Positions 50,920 to 61,105 of a DNA stretch of 61,191 bases are shown in pieces. Each line of letters starts with the position of its first letter. The stretch's first letter is position 1. The stretch comes from Bacillota bacterium. GTDB lineage: Bacteria; Bacillota; Sulfobacillia; JACIYH01. The position numbers were made by a program, and so were the translations under genes. The notes beneath the pieces are model-generated. The model was not told the origin of the DNA. It ran no database searches and saw nothing but the letters and a program-made list of their open reading frames with translations. Location of the stretch: positions 1 through 61,191 of the forward strand of contig JACIYH010000005.1 in assembly GCA_014360055.1 (NCBI GenBank), given 5' to 3'.

Positions 50920-53671
50920 CCGGACTTGTGACCGCTACGTGTACATGTTCGAAGAGGGCCACGGGTCCTGGCGGGACCTGCTGGGGGGCAAGGGGGCCGG
51001 GCTGGCGGAGATGACGCGCATCGGCCTGCCGGTGCCACCCGGGTTCACCATCACCACCCGGGCCTGTGCAGACTACTACCGCCTGGGCAAGCGCCTGCCC
51101 CCGGGGCTCCGCGAGGAGATCCGTGCGGCCATGGCCAGGCTGGAAGAAAGGACGGGCAGGGCGCTGGGCGACCCGGGGCGGCCGCTGCTGGTGTCGGTAC
51201 GCTCGGGGGCACCGGTGTCCATGCCGGGCATGATGGACACCATCCTCAACCTGGGCCTCAACCCCGAGACCGTCGCCGGTCTCGCCTCCCAGACGGACGC
51301 CGGGTTCGCCTACGATTGTTACCGGCGCTTCATCCAGATGTTCGCCAACGTGGTGCTGAAGATGGAGCACCGCCGTTTCGAGGAGTTGCTGGAGGCCAAG
51401 AAGCGCGCGGTGAGGGTTGACCAGGACCAGTTGGTGCCGGCGGCTGCCTGGCAGGAGCTGGTGGAAGAGTACCTGGCCCTGGTGGAGAGGGAGACGGGCC
51501 GGCCTTTCCCCCAGGATCCCTGGGAGCAACTGGAGCGGGCGGTGGGTGCGGTGTTCGAGTCCTGGGACAACCCACGCGCCCGGGTCTACCGGCGCGTGAA
51601 CCGCATCCCCGACGACCTGGGGACGGCGGTGAACGTGCAGACCATGGTTTTCGGTAACCTGGGGGACCACTCGGCCACCGGGGTCATGTTCACCCGCAAC
51701 CCCTCTACCGGGGAGAAGAGGGTATATGGCGAGTACCTGGTGCGGGCCCAGGGTGAGGACGTGGTGGCCGGCCTGCGCACCCCCCAGCCCCTGGAACGCA
51801 TGGAAGAGGAAATGCCTGCCACCTATCGGCAGATCCTGGACGTGGCTCGGCTGCTGGAAGAGCACTACCGCGATGTGCAGGACATCGAGTTCACGGTGCA
51901 GGAGGGCAAGCTGTACGTCCTCCAGACCAGGTCGGGCAAGCGCACGGCCCGGGCCGCCATCCGCACCGCCGTGGATATGGTGCGCGAGGGGCTCATCACC
52001 CGGGAGGAAGCCATCGGCCGGGTTGACCCCGCTCAAGTGGTGCAGATGCTCCACCGTGGCGTCGACCCGGACTTCCGCACCCCACCGCTGGCCACAGGGC
52101 TCCCTGCTTCCCCGGGGGCGGCCACCGGGAAGGTGGTGTTCGACGCCGACCGGGCGGAAGTGCTGGGCGCCCAGGGCGAGGCGGTCATCCTGGTTCGGCC
52201 GGAGACCACGCCCGACGACATGCACGGGATCGTGCAGAGCCGGGGCATCCTCACCAGCCGTGGCGGGATGACCTGCCATGCCGCCATCGTGGCCCGCCAC
52301 ATGGGTAAGCCCTGCGTGGTGGGGTGTGAGGCGCTGCGCATCGACCTGGAGGCCCGCGAATTCTGGGTGGGGCCGACCCGGGTGGGCGAGGGAGACGTGA
52401 TCTCCATGGACGGTGCCACCGGGCGCGTATTTGCAGGAGAAGTGCCCCTGGTGGATCCCGAGTTGAGCGCGGAGTTCTTGGAACTGCTGAAGTGGGCCGA
52501 TGAGGTACGCGTCCTGGGGGTGAGGGCCAACGCCGACACCCCCGAGGACGCCCGGCGGGCCCGGGAGTTCGGTGCCGCCGGCATCGGACTGTGCCGGACC
52601 GAGCACATGTTCATGGCCGCCGACCGGCTCCCCGTGGTGCAGGAGATGATCATGGCCGAGACCGAGGAGGAGCGCCGGGCGGCCCTGGATCGCCTCCTGC
52701 CCATGCAGGAAGGTGACTTCTACGAGATCCTGCGCGCCATGGAGGGGCTGCCGGTCACCATCCGCCTGCTGGACCCGCCCCTGCACGAGTTCCTGCCCCG
52801 CGTGGAAGAGCTGGCGGAACGCGTGCGTGACCTGCGCGCCCGCCTGGCCGCCAGCCCCGGCCACTGGCCATCGTCGGGGGAAGGGGCCGTGTTGACGGGG
52901 GAGCCACCGGCCGGGGATCCCGGTGTGGCGGGGGAATTGGCCCGCACGGAAAAGCTGTTGCGCCGGGCCCGGGCCCTGCAGGAGGCCAACCCCATGCTGG
53001 GCCTCCGGGGGTGCCGCCTGGGCATCCTCTACCCCGAGGTATACGAGATGCAGGCCCGGGCCATCTTCGGGGCGACTGCCCGCCTGGTGCGAGAAGGGGT
53101 GGACGCCCGCCCCGAGGTCATGATCCCGCTGGTGGGAATTGCCCGGGAACTGGAGATCATGAGGGAACTCGTCGAGAGGGTGGGCCGGCAGGTGATGGAG
53201 GAGAGCGGCGTCACCTTCCCCCTGGTGGTGGGGACCATGATCGAGGTGCCGCGGGCCTGCCTGACGGCGGGGGAGATCGCCCGCCACGCCGACTTCTTCT
53301 CATTCGGCACCAATGACCTCACCCAGACCACCTTCGGCTTCTCCCGGGATGACGCCGAGGCCAAGTTCCTTCCCCATTACGTGGAGAAGAAGCTGGTGCC
53401 GGAGAATCCCTTCATGACCCTGGACGAGCACGGCGTGGGCCGCCTCATGGCCATGGCCGTGCAGGAAGGACGGGCTGTGCGCCCCGACCTCAAGGTGGGT
53501 ATTTGCGGGGAACACGGGGGTGATCCCGCCTCGATAGACCTGTGTCACCGGCTGGGGCTGAACTACGTGAGTTGCTCTCCGTTCCGCGTACCCGTGGCCC
53601 GGCTGGCCGCGGCCCGGGCAGCCATCCGGAACCGGGAGCCGACGGGAGGTGATGGACCTGGGAATGCCTGA
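50912..53671 (+). CDS. ppdK: Pyruvate, phosphate dikinase
   Basis: A 919-residue PPDK with the three usual parts: N-terminal ATP-grasp (GGKGAGLAEMTRIGLPVPPGFTITT, SVRSGAPVSMPGMMDTILNLG), the phosphohistidine domain GGMTCHAAIVARHMGKPCVVGC with catalytic His456 and Thr454 two residues before it (the regulatory threonine), and the C-terminal TIM barrel (GLCRTEHMF, SFGTNDLTQTTFGFSRDD, GICGEHGGDP). A Gly/Ala/Pro-rich insertion (about residues 648-672) is not in all homologues. TTG 50912 follows GGGGGAAG. It interconverts pyruvate and PEP. Confidence 0.97.
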   Translation: MSNRTCDRYVYMFEEGHGSWRDLLGGKGAGLAEMTRIGLPVPPGFTITTRACADYYRLGKRLPPGLREEIRAAMARLEERTGRALGDPGRPLLVSVRSGAPVSMPGMMDTILNLGLNPETVAGLASQTDAGFAYDCYRRFIQMFANVVLKMEHRRFEELLEAKKRAVRVDQDQLVPAAAWQELVEEYLALVERETGRPFPQDPWEQLERAVGAVFESWDNPRARVYRRVNRIPDDLGTAVNVQTMVFGNLGDHSATGVMFTRNPSTGEKRVYGEYLVRAQGEDVVAGLRTPQPLERMEEEMPATYRQILDVARLLEEHYRDVQDIEFTVQEGKLYVLQTRSGKRTARAAIRTAVDMVREGLITREEAIGRVDPAQVVQMLHRGVDPDFRTPPLATGLPASPGAATGKVVFDADRAEVLGAQGEAVILVRPETTPDDMHGIVQSRGILTSRGGMTCHAAIVARHMGKPCVVGCEALRIDLEAREFWVGPTRVGEGDVISMDGATGRVFAGEVPLVDPELSAEFLELLKWADEVRVLGVRANADTPEDARRAREFGAAGIGLCRTEHMFMAADRLPVVQEMIMAETEEERRAALDRLLPMQEGDFYEILRAMEGLPVTIRLLDPPLHEFLPRVEELAERVRDLRARLAASPGHWPSSGEGAVLTGEPPAGDPGVAGELARTEKLLRRARALQEANPMLGLRGCRLGILYPEVYEMQARAIFGATARLVREGVDARPEVMIPLVGIARELEIMRELVERVGRQVMEESGVTFPLVVGTMIEVPRACLTAGEIARHADFFSFGTNDLTQTTFGFSRDDAEAKFLPHYVEKKLVPENPFMTLDEHGVGRLMAMAVQEGRAVRPDLKVGICGEHGGDPASIDLCHRLGLNYVSCSPFRVPVARLAAARAAIRNREPTGGDGPGNA

Positions 53672-54131
53672 TTGGGGAGACATAGGCTTGCTGGCCCTGG
53701 GCCTGGCCGCCCTGGTGGCGGCGGTGCCCCTGGCTGGTGCCCTGGTGCAGTTGCGGGCGGCGGCCCGCGCGTGGGCGCAGGTGGCGGCCGGGGTGCAGGA
53801 GGTACTGCCCGCCTTCGGGGAGTCCGCCCGCCAGGTGGGGGAGGCGGCCGCCGGGGTGCGGGAGACGGCCCGGGCGGTGGGCGGGGCGGCCGAGGCCGTG
53901 GCCGGCGCGGCGGACGGCGTGCGGGCGCGCGCCGAACAACTCGCCCTCACCGTGGATGCCGTCACCGGGGCGGCGTCGAGCGCCCGCAAGAGCGCTGACA
54001 CGCTGCGGCTGGCCCTGGGGGTGCTGGAGAAGACGGCCCTACCCCTCCTGATCCGCCTGGTGGGGTGGAGGGCGGGACTGACCGAAGGCATAGCCTATCT
54101 GCTCAGAGGGAGGAGGAAGAAAGGTGGCTGA
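53652..54131 (+). CDS. DUF948-like membrane-anchored coiled protein
   Basis: A 159-residue protein: one N-terminal membrane segment (IGLLALGLAALVAAVPLAGALV), then a long Ala/Gly-rich helical region with heptad-like V/A spacing (AAGVRETARAVGGAAEAVAGAADGVRARAEQL), as in DUF948. It overlaps ppdK by 20 bases and the YtxH gene by 8. The DUF948/YtxH pair is common in Bacillota, and its function is unknown. Confidence 0.7.
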   Translation: MDLGMPDWGDIGLLALGLAALVAAVPLAGALVQLRAAARAWAQVAAGVQEVLPAFGESARQVGEAAAGVRETARAVGGAAEAVAGAADGVRARAEQLALTVDAVTGAASSARKSADTLRLALGVLEKTALPLLIRLVGWRAGLTEGIAYLLRGRRKKGG

Positions 54132-54396
54132 ATCGCGCTTTTGGGAGGGCTTCCTGATCGGGGGCCTGGTCGGCCTGGCAGCCGGACTCCTTTTCGCCCC
54201 TCAATCCGGTGCCGAGAGCCGGCGGCTGGTGATGGAGAAGGGCCGCGAGGTGGCCGACGCCGCGGCCCGTGGATACCAGAGCACCGCTGCCCGGGTGGGC
54301 GAAGCCGCCCGTACGGTACGTGAGGCGGTCAGCCGGGGACGCGAGGTGGCGGTCGAGGTCACCTCGGAACTGACCGAGCAGGCCGAGCAGAACTGA
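54124..54396 (+). CDS. YtxH domain-containing protein
   Basis: A 90-residue protein with the YtxH opening: FWEGFLIGGLVGLAAGLLFAPQSGAESRR, a glycine-zipper membrane segment followed by the conserved LLFAP.SG turn, then an amphipathic helix. It is a general-stress-type envelope protein in Bacillus relatives. GTG 54124 is preceded by GGGAGGAGGAAG. Confidence 0.85.
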   Translation: MAESRFWEGFLIGGLVGLAAGLLFAPQSGAESRRLVMEKGREVADAAARGYQSTAARVGEAARTVREAVSRGREVAVEVTSELTEQAEQN

Positions 54397-54406
54397 AACC
54401 GGCGGG

Positions 54407-55435
54407 GTGGCGGGCGTGGGGGGGCCGGACCGGGTACGGGAGGCAACGGAGGAACTGGAGGAGCGGGTGCTCTCGCCGCGGGCGACCCTGAGCAGCTGCA
54501 GCCGGGGTCGCCTGCGCCCCGAGCCGCCCTGCCCGGTGCGCACCGCTTTCCAGAGAGACCGGGACCGCATCATCCACTCGAAGGCCTTCCGGCGTCTGAA
54601 GCATAAGACCCAGGTCTTCATCGCCCCCGAGGGCGACCACTACCGCACCCGTCTCACCCACACCCTGGAGGTGGCGCAGATCGCCCGCACCATCGCTCGG
54701 GGGCTGCGCCTGAACGAGGACCTGACCGAGGCCATCGCCCTGGGCCACGACCTCGGGCACACCCCCTTCGGCCACGCGGGGGAGGAGGTGCTGCAGGCGC
54801 TGCACCCCGGCGGTTTCCGGCACAACGAACAGGGGCTGCGGGTGGTGGATGTGCTGGAAAACGGCGGCCGGGGCCTCAACCTCACCTGGGAGGTGCGGGA
54901 TGGCATTCTCTGCCATGTCCCCGATCGTCAACCGGCCACGCCCGAAGGCCAGGTGGTGCAACTGGCGGACCGCATTGCTTTCCTGAACCACGACATTGAC
55001 GACGCCATCCGGGGCGGGGTGCTGGCCCCCGGTGACCTCCCCCAGTCCTGCCTGGAGGTGCTGGGCCGCACCCACTCGGAGCGCATCGCCACCATGGTGC
55101 GGGACGTCATCGCCACCTCGTGGGAGTCCGATGGCGTGCGCATGAGCCCGGCGGTTGGAGAGGCCACCGATGAACTGCACCGCTTCATGTTCGCCCGCGT
55201 CTACACGGAACGTGCCGTGGCCAAGCGGGAGGAGGCCAAGGCCCGGCACCTGCTGGAGATGCTGTACCGGTACTACCTCGACCATCCCGGTGAGATGTAC
55301 GGGGGCACGGGTCCCCCTCCCGGAGAAGATGTTGCAGGAGCCGTACGGGACTATGTGGCGGGTATGACCGACCGCTTCGCCATCTCCCAGTATTGTCGCC
55401 TCTTCCTCCCCGCCCCCTGGGGACGTCCTCTATGA
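54407..55435 (+). CDS. dgt: Deoxyguanosinetriphosphate triphosphohydrolase-like protein
   Basis: A 342-residue HD-domain dNTPase: RTAFQRDRDRIIHSKAFRRLKHKTQVF, YRTRLTHTLEVAQIARTIARGL and AIALGHDLGHTPFGHAGEEVL with the H...HD metal ligands, then GGFRHNEQGLRVVD. The N-terminus is about 25 residues longer than the core. It is placed directly before dnaG, the usual Bacillota neighbour, and overlaps its start by 4 bases (ATGA). Confidence 0.93.
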   Translation: MAGVGGPDRVREATEELEERVLSPRATLSSCSRGRLRPEPPCPVRTAFQRDRDRIIHSKAFRRLKHKTQVFIAPEGDHYRTRLTHTLEVAQIARTIARGLRLNEDLTEAIALGHDLGHTPFGHAGEEVLQALHPGGFRHNEQGLRVVDVLENGGRGLNLTWEVRDGILCHVPDRQPATPEGQVVQLADRIAFLNHDIDDAIRGGVLAPGDLPQSCLEVLGRTHSERIATMVRDVIATSWESDGVRMSPAVGEATDELHRFMFARVYTERAVAKREEAKARHLLEMLYRYYLDHPGEMYGGTGPPPGEDVAGAVRDYVAGMTDRFAISQYCRLFLPAPWGRPL

Positions 55436-57234
55436 GGGAAGGCCTGGATTCCGCCTTTTTAGACCAGGTGCGTGCCCGGTCCGACATAGTGGAGGTGCTG
55501 GGTCAGTACCTGGACCTCAAGAAGGCCGGCAAGAATTACGTGGGGCTCTGCCCCTTCCACCCCGACCGCCGGCCTTCCCTCAGCGTGTCCCCCGACCGCC
55601 AGATGTTCTACTGTTTTGCCTGCGGGGCGGGCGGGGACGTCTTCACGTTTGTGATGAAGCGCGAGGGGCTACCCTTCGTGGAGGCGGTACGGCTGCTGGC
55701 CAGGCGGGCGGGTGTTCCCTGGCCCGAACGCCGCCTCACCCCTGCCGAAGAAGCCCGCAGCCGACACCGCCGCCGGCTCCTGGAAGCCCTGGACCTGGCA
55801 GCGAAAGCGTTTGCCGGCTGGCTGGCCGGTCCGGGGGGCGAGCCGGCCCGGGCTTACCTGTCCCGCCGGGGTGTGAGCGAGGAGACGGCCCGGCGCTTCG
55901 GGCTGGGCTACGCACCGCCGGGCTGGCACAGCCTGAGCCGGCTTCTGGCGGGACGGGGTTTCACGGAGGGGGAACTGGTGGATGCCGGGCTGGTGGTCCC
56001 CCGCGAGGGGGGCGGGGTGTATGACCGCTTCCGTAACCGCCTCATGTTCCCCATCTGGGACCTCCACGGTCAGGTGATCGCTTTCGGGGGCCGGGCCCTG
56101 GATGAGAGCCAGCCCAAGTACCTCAACTCGCCCGAGAGCCCGGTGTTCCAAAAGGGCAGCACCTGGTACGCCCTCCACCTCGCCCGGGAGGCCATCCGGC
56201 GCGAGCAGAGGGCGGTCGTCGTGGAGGGGTACATGGATGTCATCGCCGCCCATCAGGCCGGGTTTGCATCCGTGGTGGCCTCCATGGGCACCGCCTTCAC
56301 CCGCGAGCAGGCACGGGTCCTGCAGGGCTACTGCTCAGCTGTCACCATATGTTACGACGCCGATGTGGCCGGCCAGAGCGCCACCTGGCGCAGCCTGGAG
56401 ATCCTGCGGGATCTGGGACTGCGGGTTTACGTCGCCTCCCTGCCCGCCGGGGACGATCCCGACTCCCTGCTGCGCCGGGAGGGGCGGGACGCCCTCGCCC
56501 GGGTGCTGGAGGGGGCCCTTCCCCTCGTGGAGTACCGGCTGGAACTGGCCGCCCGGACCGCCTCCACGGTAGAAGGAAAATTGCAGGCGGTAGCGAACAT
56601 CATTCCGTTGCTGGCCGATCTCTCCAGTCCCGTCGAACGGGAGGCTTACGTGCGCGAGGCGGCCCGGCGCCTGGGGACGTCAGAAGAGGCACTGTGGCAG
56701 GAATTGCGGGAGTACCGGCGCCGGCGCCGCGGGCATAAAAGCCAGGGGCCGAGGGAAAGAATAGCAGAAATGAACGAGGCTGGAAGCACCCCGGCCCTGG
56801 CCAGGGCGGAGGAGATGCTGGTAAGGCTCATGCTCGAGGATCCGCAGCGGGTGGAGAGGGTGCGGGCCCGGGTGGGTGCGGAAGACTTCCGGCATCCCGT
56901 GTGGCGGGAACTGGCGGCGGGGATCATGGAGTCGGTGGTGGCTGGCGGGGCGGTGGTGGACGGGGCGCGGCTGGCAGCCGCGCTGGAGAGCGAGCAGGCG
57001 GTGAGTGCCCTCGCCCGCCTCCAGGTAGAGGAACTGGCCTGCCCCGATCCCGAAAGGGCCCTGGAAGACTGCCTGGGGTTGCTGGAAGGGGAACGCCGGC
57101 GCCAGCGCCTGGCCGAACTGGCCACGTCGATCAGGGAGTGCGAGAGTAGAAAGGAGCCGGTCCCCGCGCATATCCTGGACGAATACCAGGAACTCGTCAA
57201 GATGGTGCATCGCCGCAGGCGACCGGCAGGATGA
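55432..57234 (+). CDS. dnaG: DNA primase DnaG
   Basis: A 600-residue primase: the CHC2-type zinc site [15 protein letters not shown]...[10 protein letters not shown] (residues about 40-65), the catalytic core with [25 protein letters not shown], the TOPRIM motif [16 protein letters not shown] with the conserved Glu, CYDADVAG, and a C-terminal helicase-binding domain. ATG 55432 overlaps the dgt stop. rpoD follows after 109 bases, completing the classical dnaG-rpoD pair. Confidence 0.96.
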   Translation: MREGLDSAFLDQVRARSDIVEVLGQYLDLKKAGKNYVGLCPFHPDRRPSLSVSPDRQMFYCFACGAGGDVFTFVMKREGLPFVEAVRLLARRAGVPWPERRLTPAEEARSRHRRRLLEALDLAAKAFAGWLAGPGGEPARAYLSRRGVSEETARRFGLGYAPPGWHSLSRLLAGRGFTEGELVDAGLVVPREGGGVYDRFRNRLMFPIWDLHGQVIAFGGRALDESQPKYLNSPESPVFQKGSTWYALHLAREAIRREQRAVVVEGYMDVIAAHQAGFASVVASMGTAFTREQARVLQGYCSAVTICYDADVAGQSATWRSLEILRDLGLRVYVASLPAGDDPDSLLRREGRDALARVLEGALPLVEYRLELAARTASTVEGKLQAVANIIPLLADLSSPVEREAYVREAARRLGTSEEALWQELREYRRRRRGHKSQGPRERIAEMNEAGSTPALARAEEMLVRLMLEDPQRVERVRARVGAEDFRHPVWRELAAGIMESVVAGGAVVDGARLAAALESEQAVSALARLQVEELACPDPERALEDCLGLLEGERRRQRLAELATSIRECESRKEPVPAHILDEYQELVKMVHRRRRPAG

Positions 57235-57300
57235 AACCCGCCCCGGCCTCCGGCGCCGGGGGCGGCAGGATGAGGCCCGCCCCCGGCCTCTGGGGCGGCG
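57225..57300. repeat. Imperfect tandem duplication spanning the dnaG stop codon
   Basis: 57225-57263 and 57264-57300 both begin GGCAGGATGA and continue with a CCCGCCCC...GGCCTC block, period 39 bases. The first copy contains the dnaG stop (TGA 57232-57234), and the second lies in the dnaG-rpoD gap. It looks like a replication-slippage duplication. Confidence 0.6.
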
Positions 57301-57343
57301 AGCGCTGCAGAAAGCGGCTGGGCCAGGAAGGAGGGATGACGGG

Positions 57344-58429
<1,086 letters not shown>

Positions 58430-58552
58430 CGTCTCCCCGGCAGCCTGCCCCGCGGGCGTCCCGCACTGCCGCGACCGCGCACCCCTGCGCGGAGGGGCGC
58501 GGGCGTCGTTTGGCGGGTCGGCCAGGGTGCGGGCGCGGTGGGCCGATGCGAG

Positions 58553-59065
58553 CTAGGCCTGGTCGGCCAGCGTGAACTCCCAGGCGCACCAGAACTCGGG
58601 CGGGTGGGGGTCGGGCGGGCAGGCCACGCACCGGGTGCGGATGCGGGGGTCGATGGTGCGCGCGAACTCCGAGTATTCCAGAATGCCCACGGACTTGCAG
58701 GGGAAGTCGGGCAGCCCCTGGCGCTGGCGTGCTGCCTGCACCCGGCAGGTGCGCATGCGGAAGACCACCCGCGTGTCGCTCTGCTCGATGACGTCCTGCT
58801 CGTTGATATACGCGTAGAGCCTCTCACCCAGGGCCCGCACCAGGGCGGGGATGCCGCCCCCCGGTTCCATGCCCAGGCGGCGCATGATGCGCTGGGCTTC
58901 CAGCACCGTAAAGCGGGCCATGGCCCTCTCGTCAAGCCGGATGGCCGCCTCCAGCCCGAACTCCTCTTCCACCGCCCGGAACCAGAGGCCGTCATGCGCC
59001 AGCCAGAGCTTGGCGGCGTCCACCAGCTTCTCCCTGGGTTCCACCAGGTCCTCCTTGCCGTCCAT
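58553..59065 (-). CDS. DUF6125 family cytosolic protein
   Basis: A 170-residue protein: AAKLWLAHDGLWFRAVEEEFGLEAAIRLDERA, EAQRIMRRLGM and a cysteine-rich C-terminal half RTCRVQAARQRQGLPDFPCKSVGILEYSEFARTIDPRIRTRCVACPPDPHP. The conserved Cys residues (RTCR, FPCKS, RCVACPP) look like a metal or thiol site. Similar proteins in anaerobes resemble L-2-amino-thiazoline-4-carboxylate hydrolase-like folds, but I cannot assign a function. ATG 59065 follows GAGGGGG. It faces the ECF gene divergently. Confidence 0.7.
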   Translation of the reverse strand: MDGKEDLVEPREKLVDAAKLWLAHDGLWFRAVEEEFGLEAAIRLDERAMARFTVLEAQRIMRRLGMEPGGGIPALVRALGERLYAYINEQDVIEQSDTRVVFRMRTCRVQAARQRQGLPDFPCKSVGILEYSEFARTIDPRIRTRCVACPPDPHPPEFWCAWEFTLADQA

Positions 59066-59223
59066 CGACCTACCCCCTCCCCATACGTGCTTGTGGCCCG
59101 GGCGGGGCGGCGGGCAGGACCCGGCCGGGTTTCCGCCTCTGTCTTCTCGGCGGGGCAGGATTTTCCTCCCGTCCGCCCGGCGCGTGTGAAAGCGCAGCGA
59201 AGCAGGAAATAGGGGGCGCGCTG

Positions 59224-59261
59224 TAGAATACTTGGTAGCACGGAAGTACAAGTCGTGCTAC
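59224..59261 (+). promoter_or_regulatory. -10-like element and hairpin/operator upstream of the ECF S component
   Basis: TAGAAT (59224-59229) is a reasonable -10, without a clear -35. Right after it GTAGCACG (59235-59242) and CGTGCTAC (59254-59261) form a perfect 8-base inverted repeat with an 11-base gap, ending 13 bases before the start codon. As DNA it would cover the transcription start; as RNA it would be a hairpin next to the ribosome site. Confidence 0.5.
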
Positions 59262-59274
59262 GGGGGTGGAACCG

Positions 59275-59820
59275 TTGAGCGTGCGAAACCTGACCCGGGG
59301 GGCCCTGTTCGTGGCTTTGGGCATCCTCCTGCCCATCGCCTTTCACGCGGTGGGGATGGGCAAGGTGTTCCTGCCCATGCACATCCCGGTGCTGCTCGGG
59401 GGCTTCTTCTGCGGACCCCTGGTGGCCATGCTGGTGGGGATGATCACGCCCCTGCTCAGCGCCGTGCTCACGGGGATGCCCCCTCTCATGCCCCCGGTGG
59501 CCCAGGGCATGGTGTTCGAACTGGGGGTTTACGGACTCCTCACCGGTTTACTGTACGAAAGGCTGCGCCTGGGGGTGTACCCGTCCCTGCTCGTGGCCAT
59601 GGCGGCGGGCAGACTGGTGTACGGCTTTCTTGGCTACCTGGTCCTGCCCCTTTTCGGGCTCAAGCAGGTTCCCCTGCTCGCCCCCCTCATGCTCGCCGTG
59701 GGCGAGTCGCTACCCGGGGTGGTCCTGCAGCTGGTGTTCATCCCCCTGGTGGTGGGCGCGATAGAGCGGAACGCGGCCGTGCTCTTCTTGCGCAAGCGGA
59801 CGGTGGCTTCGCGGCCGTGA
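59275..59820 (+). CDS. ECF transporter S component
   Basis: A 181-residue membrane protein with about six hydrophobic segments and the S-component opening RNLTRGALFVALGILLPIAFHAVGMGKVFLPMHIPVLLGGFFCGPLVAMLVG. It would bind a vitamin or metal and dock on a shared EcfAAT module, which is not in this window. The PMHIPVLL segment marks a subgroup whose substrate I cannot name. TTG 59275 has GGGGGTGG at a spacing of 7; GTG 59266 is possible. It overlaps the methyltransferase gene by 4 bases. Confidence 0.85.
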   Translation: MSVRNLTRGALFVALGILLPIAFHAVGMGKVFLPMHIPVLLGGFFCGPLVAMLVGMITPLLSAVLTGMPPLMPPVAQGMVFELGVYGLLTGLLYERLRLGVYPSLLVAMAAGRLVYGFLGYLVLPLFGLKQVPLLAPLMLAVGESLPGVVLQLVFIPLVVGAIERNAAVLFLRKRTVASRP

Positions 59821-60464
59821 GGGAGGGAGCCTACGGTCCCCTGCGGGAGTTTTTCGACCGGGCAGCGGTCGATTGGGATGAGCGCGTCACGGTTAAACCG
59901 GACTTCCTGGCGCGGGTGGTGGAGGTGGCCTGCCTGCGGCCGGGTGACAGCGCGCTCGATGTGGGTTGCGGCACCGGGGTGCTCCTGCCCCATTTGCTGG
60001 ACCGGGTGGGGGAAAAGGGGCGGGTCTATGCCCTGGACATTTCTCCCCTCATGCTGGAGCGCGCCCGCGCCCGTTGTCCGCGGGCCGTGTGCCTGTGTGC
60101 GCCGGCGGAGGCCATCCCGCTCCCGGCTGGCTCCTGCCGGGCGGTGGTGTGCTATTCGGCCTTTCCCCACTTCCCCGATCAGGGGCAGGCCCTGGCGGAG
60201 ATGGCTCGCGTGCTCGCGCCGGGCGGCCGGGTGGTGGTGGCCCACGCGGAAAGCCGGCAGGCCATCAACGACCTGCACCGCCGGCTGGGAGGGCCGGTGG
60301 CCCATCACCTCCTCCCGGACGAAGCGACCATGGGGCGATTGGTGGCACGCGCGGGCCTGCGCGTGATAAGCTTCAGCGACGGGCCGGGGGGCTACCTCCT
60401 GGTGGCAGGCCACCGCGAAGGCGGCTGGACGGCCACCGCCAGTCGGGGGGCCACCCGCGGGTAG
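59817..60464 (+). CDS. Class I SAM-dependent methyltransferase
   Basis: A 215-residue methyltransferase: motif I LDVGCGTGVLLPHLLDRV, an acidic residue ending motif II (VYALDISPLMLERARAR), CAPAEAIPLPAGSCRAVVCYSAFPHFPDQGQALAEMARVLAPGGRVVVAH as motifs for adenine binding and post-I. It is of the UbiE/Methyltransf_11 kind; the substrate is unknown. GTG 59817 overlaps the ECF S-component stop by 4 bases, which suggests the two act on the same compound. Confidence 0.85.
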   Translation: MREGAYGPLREFFDRAAVDWDERVTVKPDFLARVVEVACLRPGDSALDVGCGTGVLLPHLLDRVGEKGRVYALDISPLMLERARARCPRAVCLCAPAEAIPLPAGSCRAVVCYSAFPHFPDQGQALAEMARVLAPGGRVVVAHAESRQAINDLHRRLGGPVAHHLLPDEATMGRLVARAGLRVISFSDGPGGYLLVAGHREGGWTATASRGATRG

Positions 60465-60551
60465 CGCGCCGCCGCGCAGGCGACTGGACGGCCAACCGCG
60501 GGGGCGGGGTGTGGACCTGCCCGCCTGCCGCTTGCGCCACCTCCCGCGAGG

Positions 60552-60557
60552 TATAAT
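60552..60557 (+). promoter_or_regulatory. -10 promoter element for the acylphosphatase gene
   Basis: A perfect TATAAT lies 19 bases before the TTG start. No good -35 is found at 16-18 bases; TTGCGC at 60532-60537 is only 14 bases away. Confidence 0.5.
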
Positions 60558-60575
60558 GCTGGGGGGTGGACGAGC

Positions 60576-60860
60576 TTGGGAGAAAAGGGCGATCTCGTGC
60601 GGGCGCATGTGTACATATCCGGGCATGTGCAGGGGGTCTTCTTCCGGGCCACCACGCGGGAGCAGGCTGACCGGTTGGGAGTGGCGGGCTGGGTTCGCAA
60701 CCTGCCCGACGGCAGGGTGGAGGCCGTGCTGGAAGGCCCCCGCCCGGCCGTGCACGCGTGCCTCCAGTGGTGCCATCACGGCCCCCCGGGAGCCCGCGTG
60801 ACGGGCGTCGAGGTAGAGTGGGAGGCACCTCGCGGGGAGCGGGCCTTCCGCGTGCGCTGA
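60576..60860 (+). CDS. acyP: Acylphosphatase
   Basis: A 94-residue acylphosphatase of normal length: [46 protein letters not shown] holds the catalytic Arg (FFR) and Asn (VRN). It hydrolyses acyl phosphates. TTG 60576 is used. The region [19 protein letters not shown] carries two cysteines not usual in the family. Confidence 0.93.
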   Translation: MGEKGDLVRAHVYISGHVQGVFFRATTREQADRLGVAGWVRNLPDGRVEAVLEGPRPAVHACLQWCHHGPPGARVTGVEVEWEAPRGERAFRVR

Positions 60861-60932
60861 TCTCGGCCCCTGGCACTGGCGGGGACGTCGCCAGGTCCTG
60901 GCTACCTCGGAATAAACGGCAGTCGGCAGGTC

Positions 60933-60961
60933 TTGACGCGATCTGCCACATGGTTTACCAT
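60933..60961 (+). promoter_or_regulatory. Sigma-A promoter upstream of the last gene
   Basis: TTGACG (60933-60938) and TACCAT (60956-60961) are exactly 17 bases apart. Transcription would start near 60968 and give a leader of about 138 bases. Confidence 0.65.
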
Positions 60962-60965
60962 TGTT

Positions 60966-60983
60966 GTGCACAGTAGTGTGCAC
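60966..60983. promoter_or_regulatory. Operator-like dyad at the predicted transcription start
   Basis: GTGCAC (60966-60971) and GTGCAC (60978-60983), themselves palindromic, flank six bases and overlap the predicted start of the promoter just upstream. This fits a repressor site. Confidence 0.4.
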
Positions 60984-61105
60984 GTGCGTGACGGGCGCCG
61001 GTAGCCTGCCCGGAAGTTTTGCGCTGGGTGGCAGGACGGGCGGCAGAGCCGGCCGGGGTTCTCCTGTTTCGGGGGGCGGGTTCGTTGACGGGTGGAGATG
61101 GGGTT

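Noticed and set aside
58430-58552. G/C-rich inverted repeats after rpoD as a terminator
   Set aside because: The stems are plausible but no T-run follows, so no terminator is claimed.
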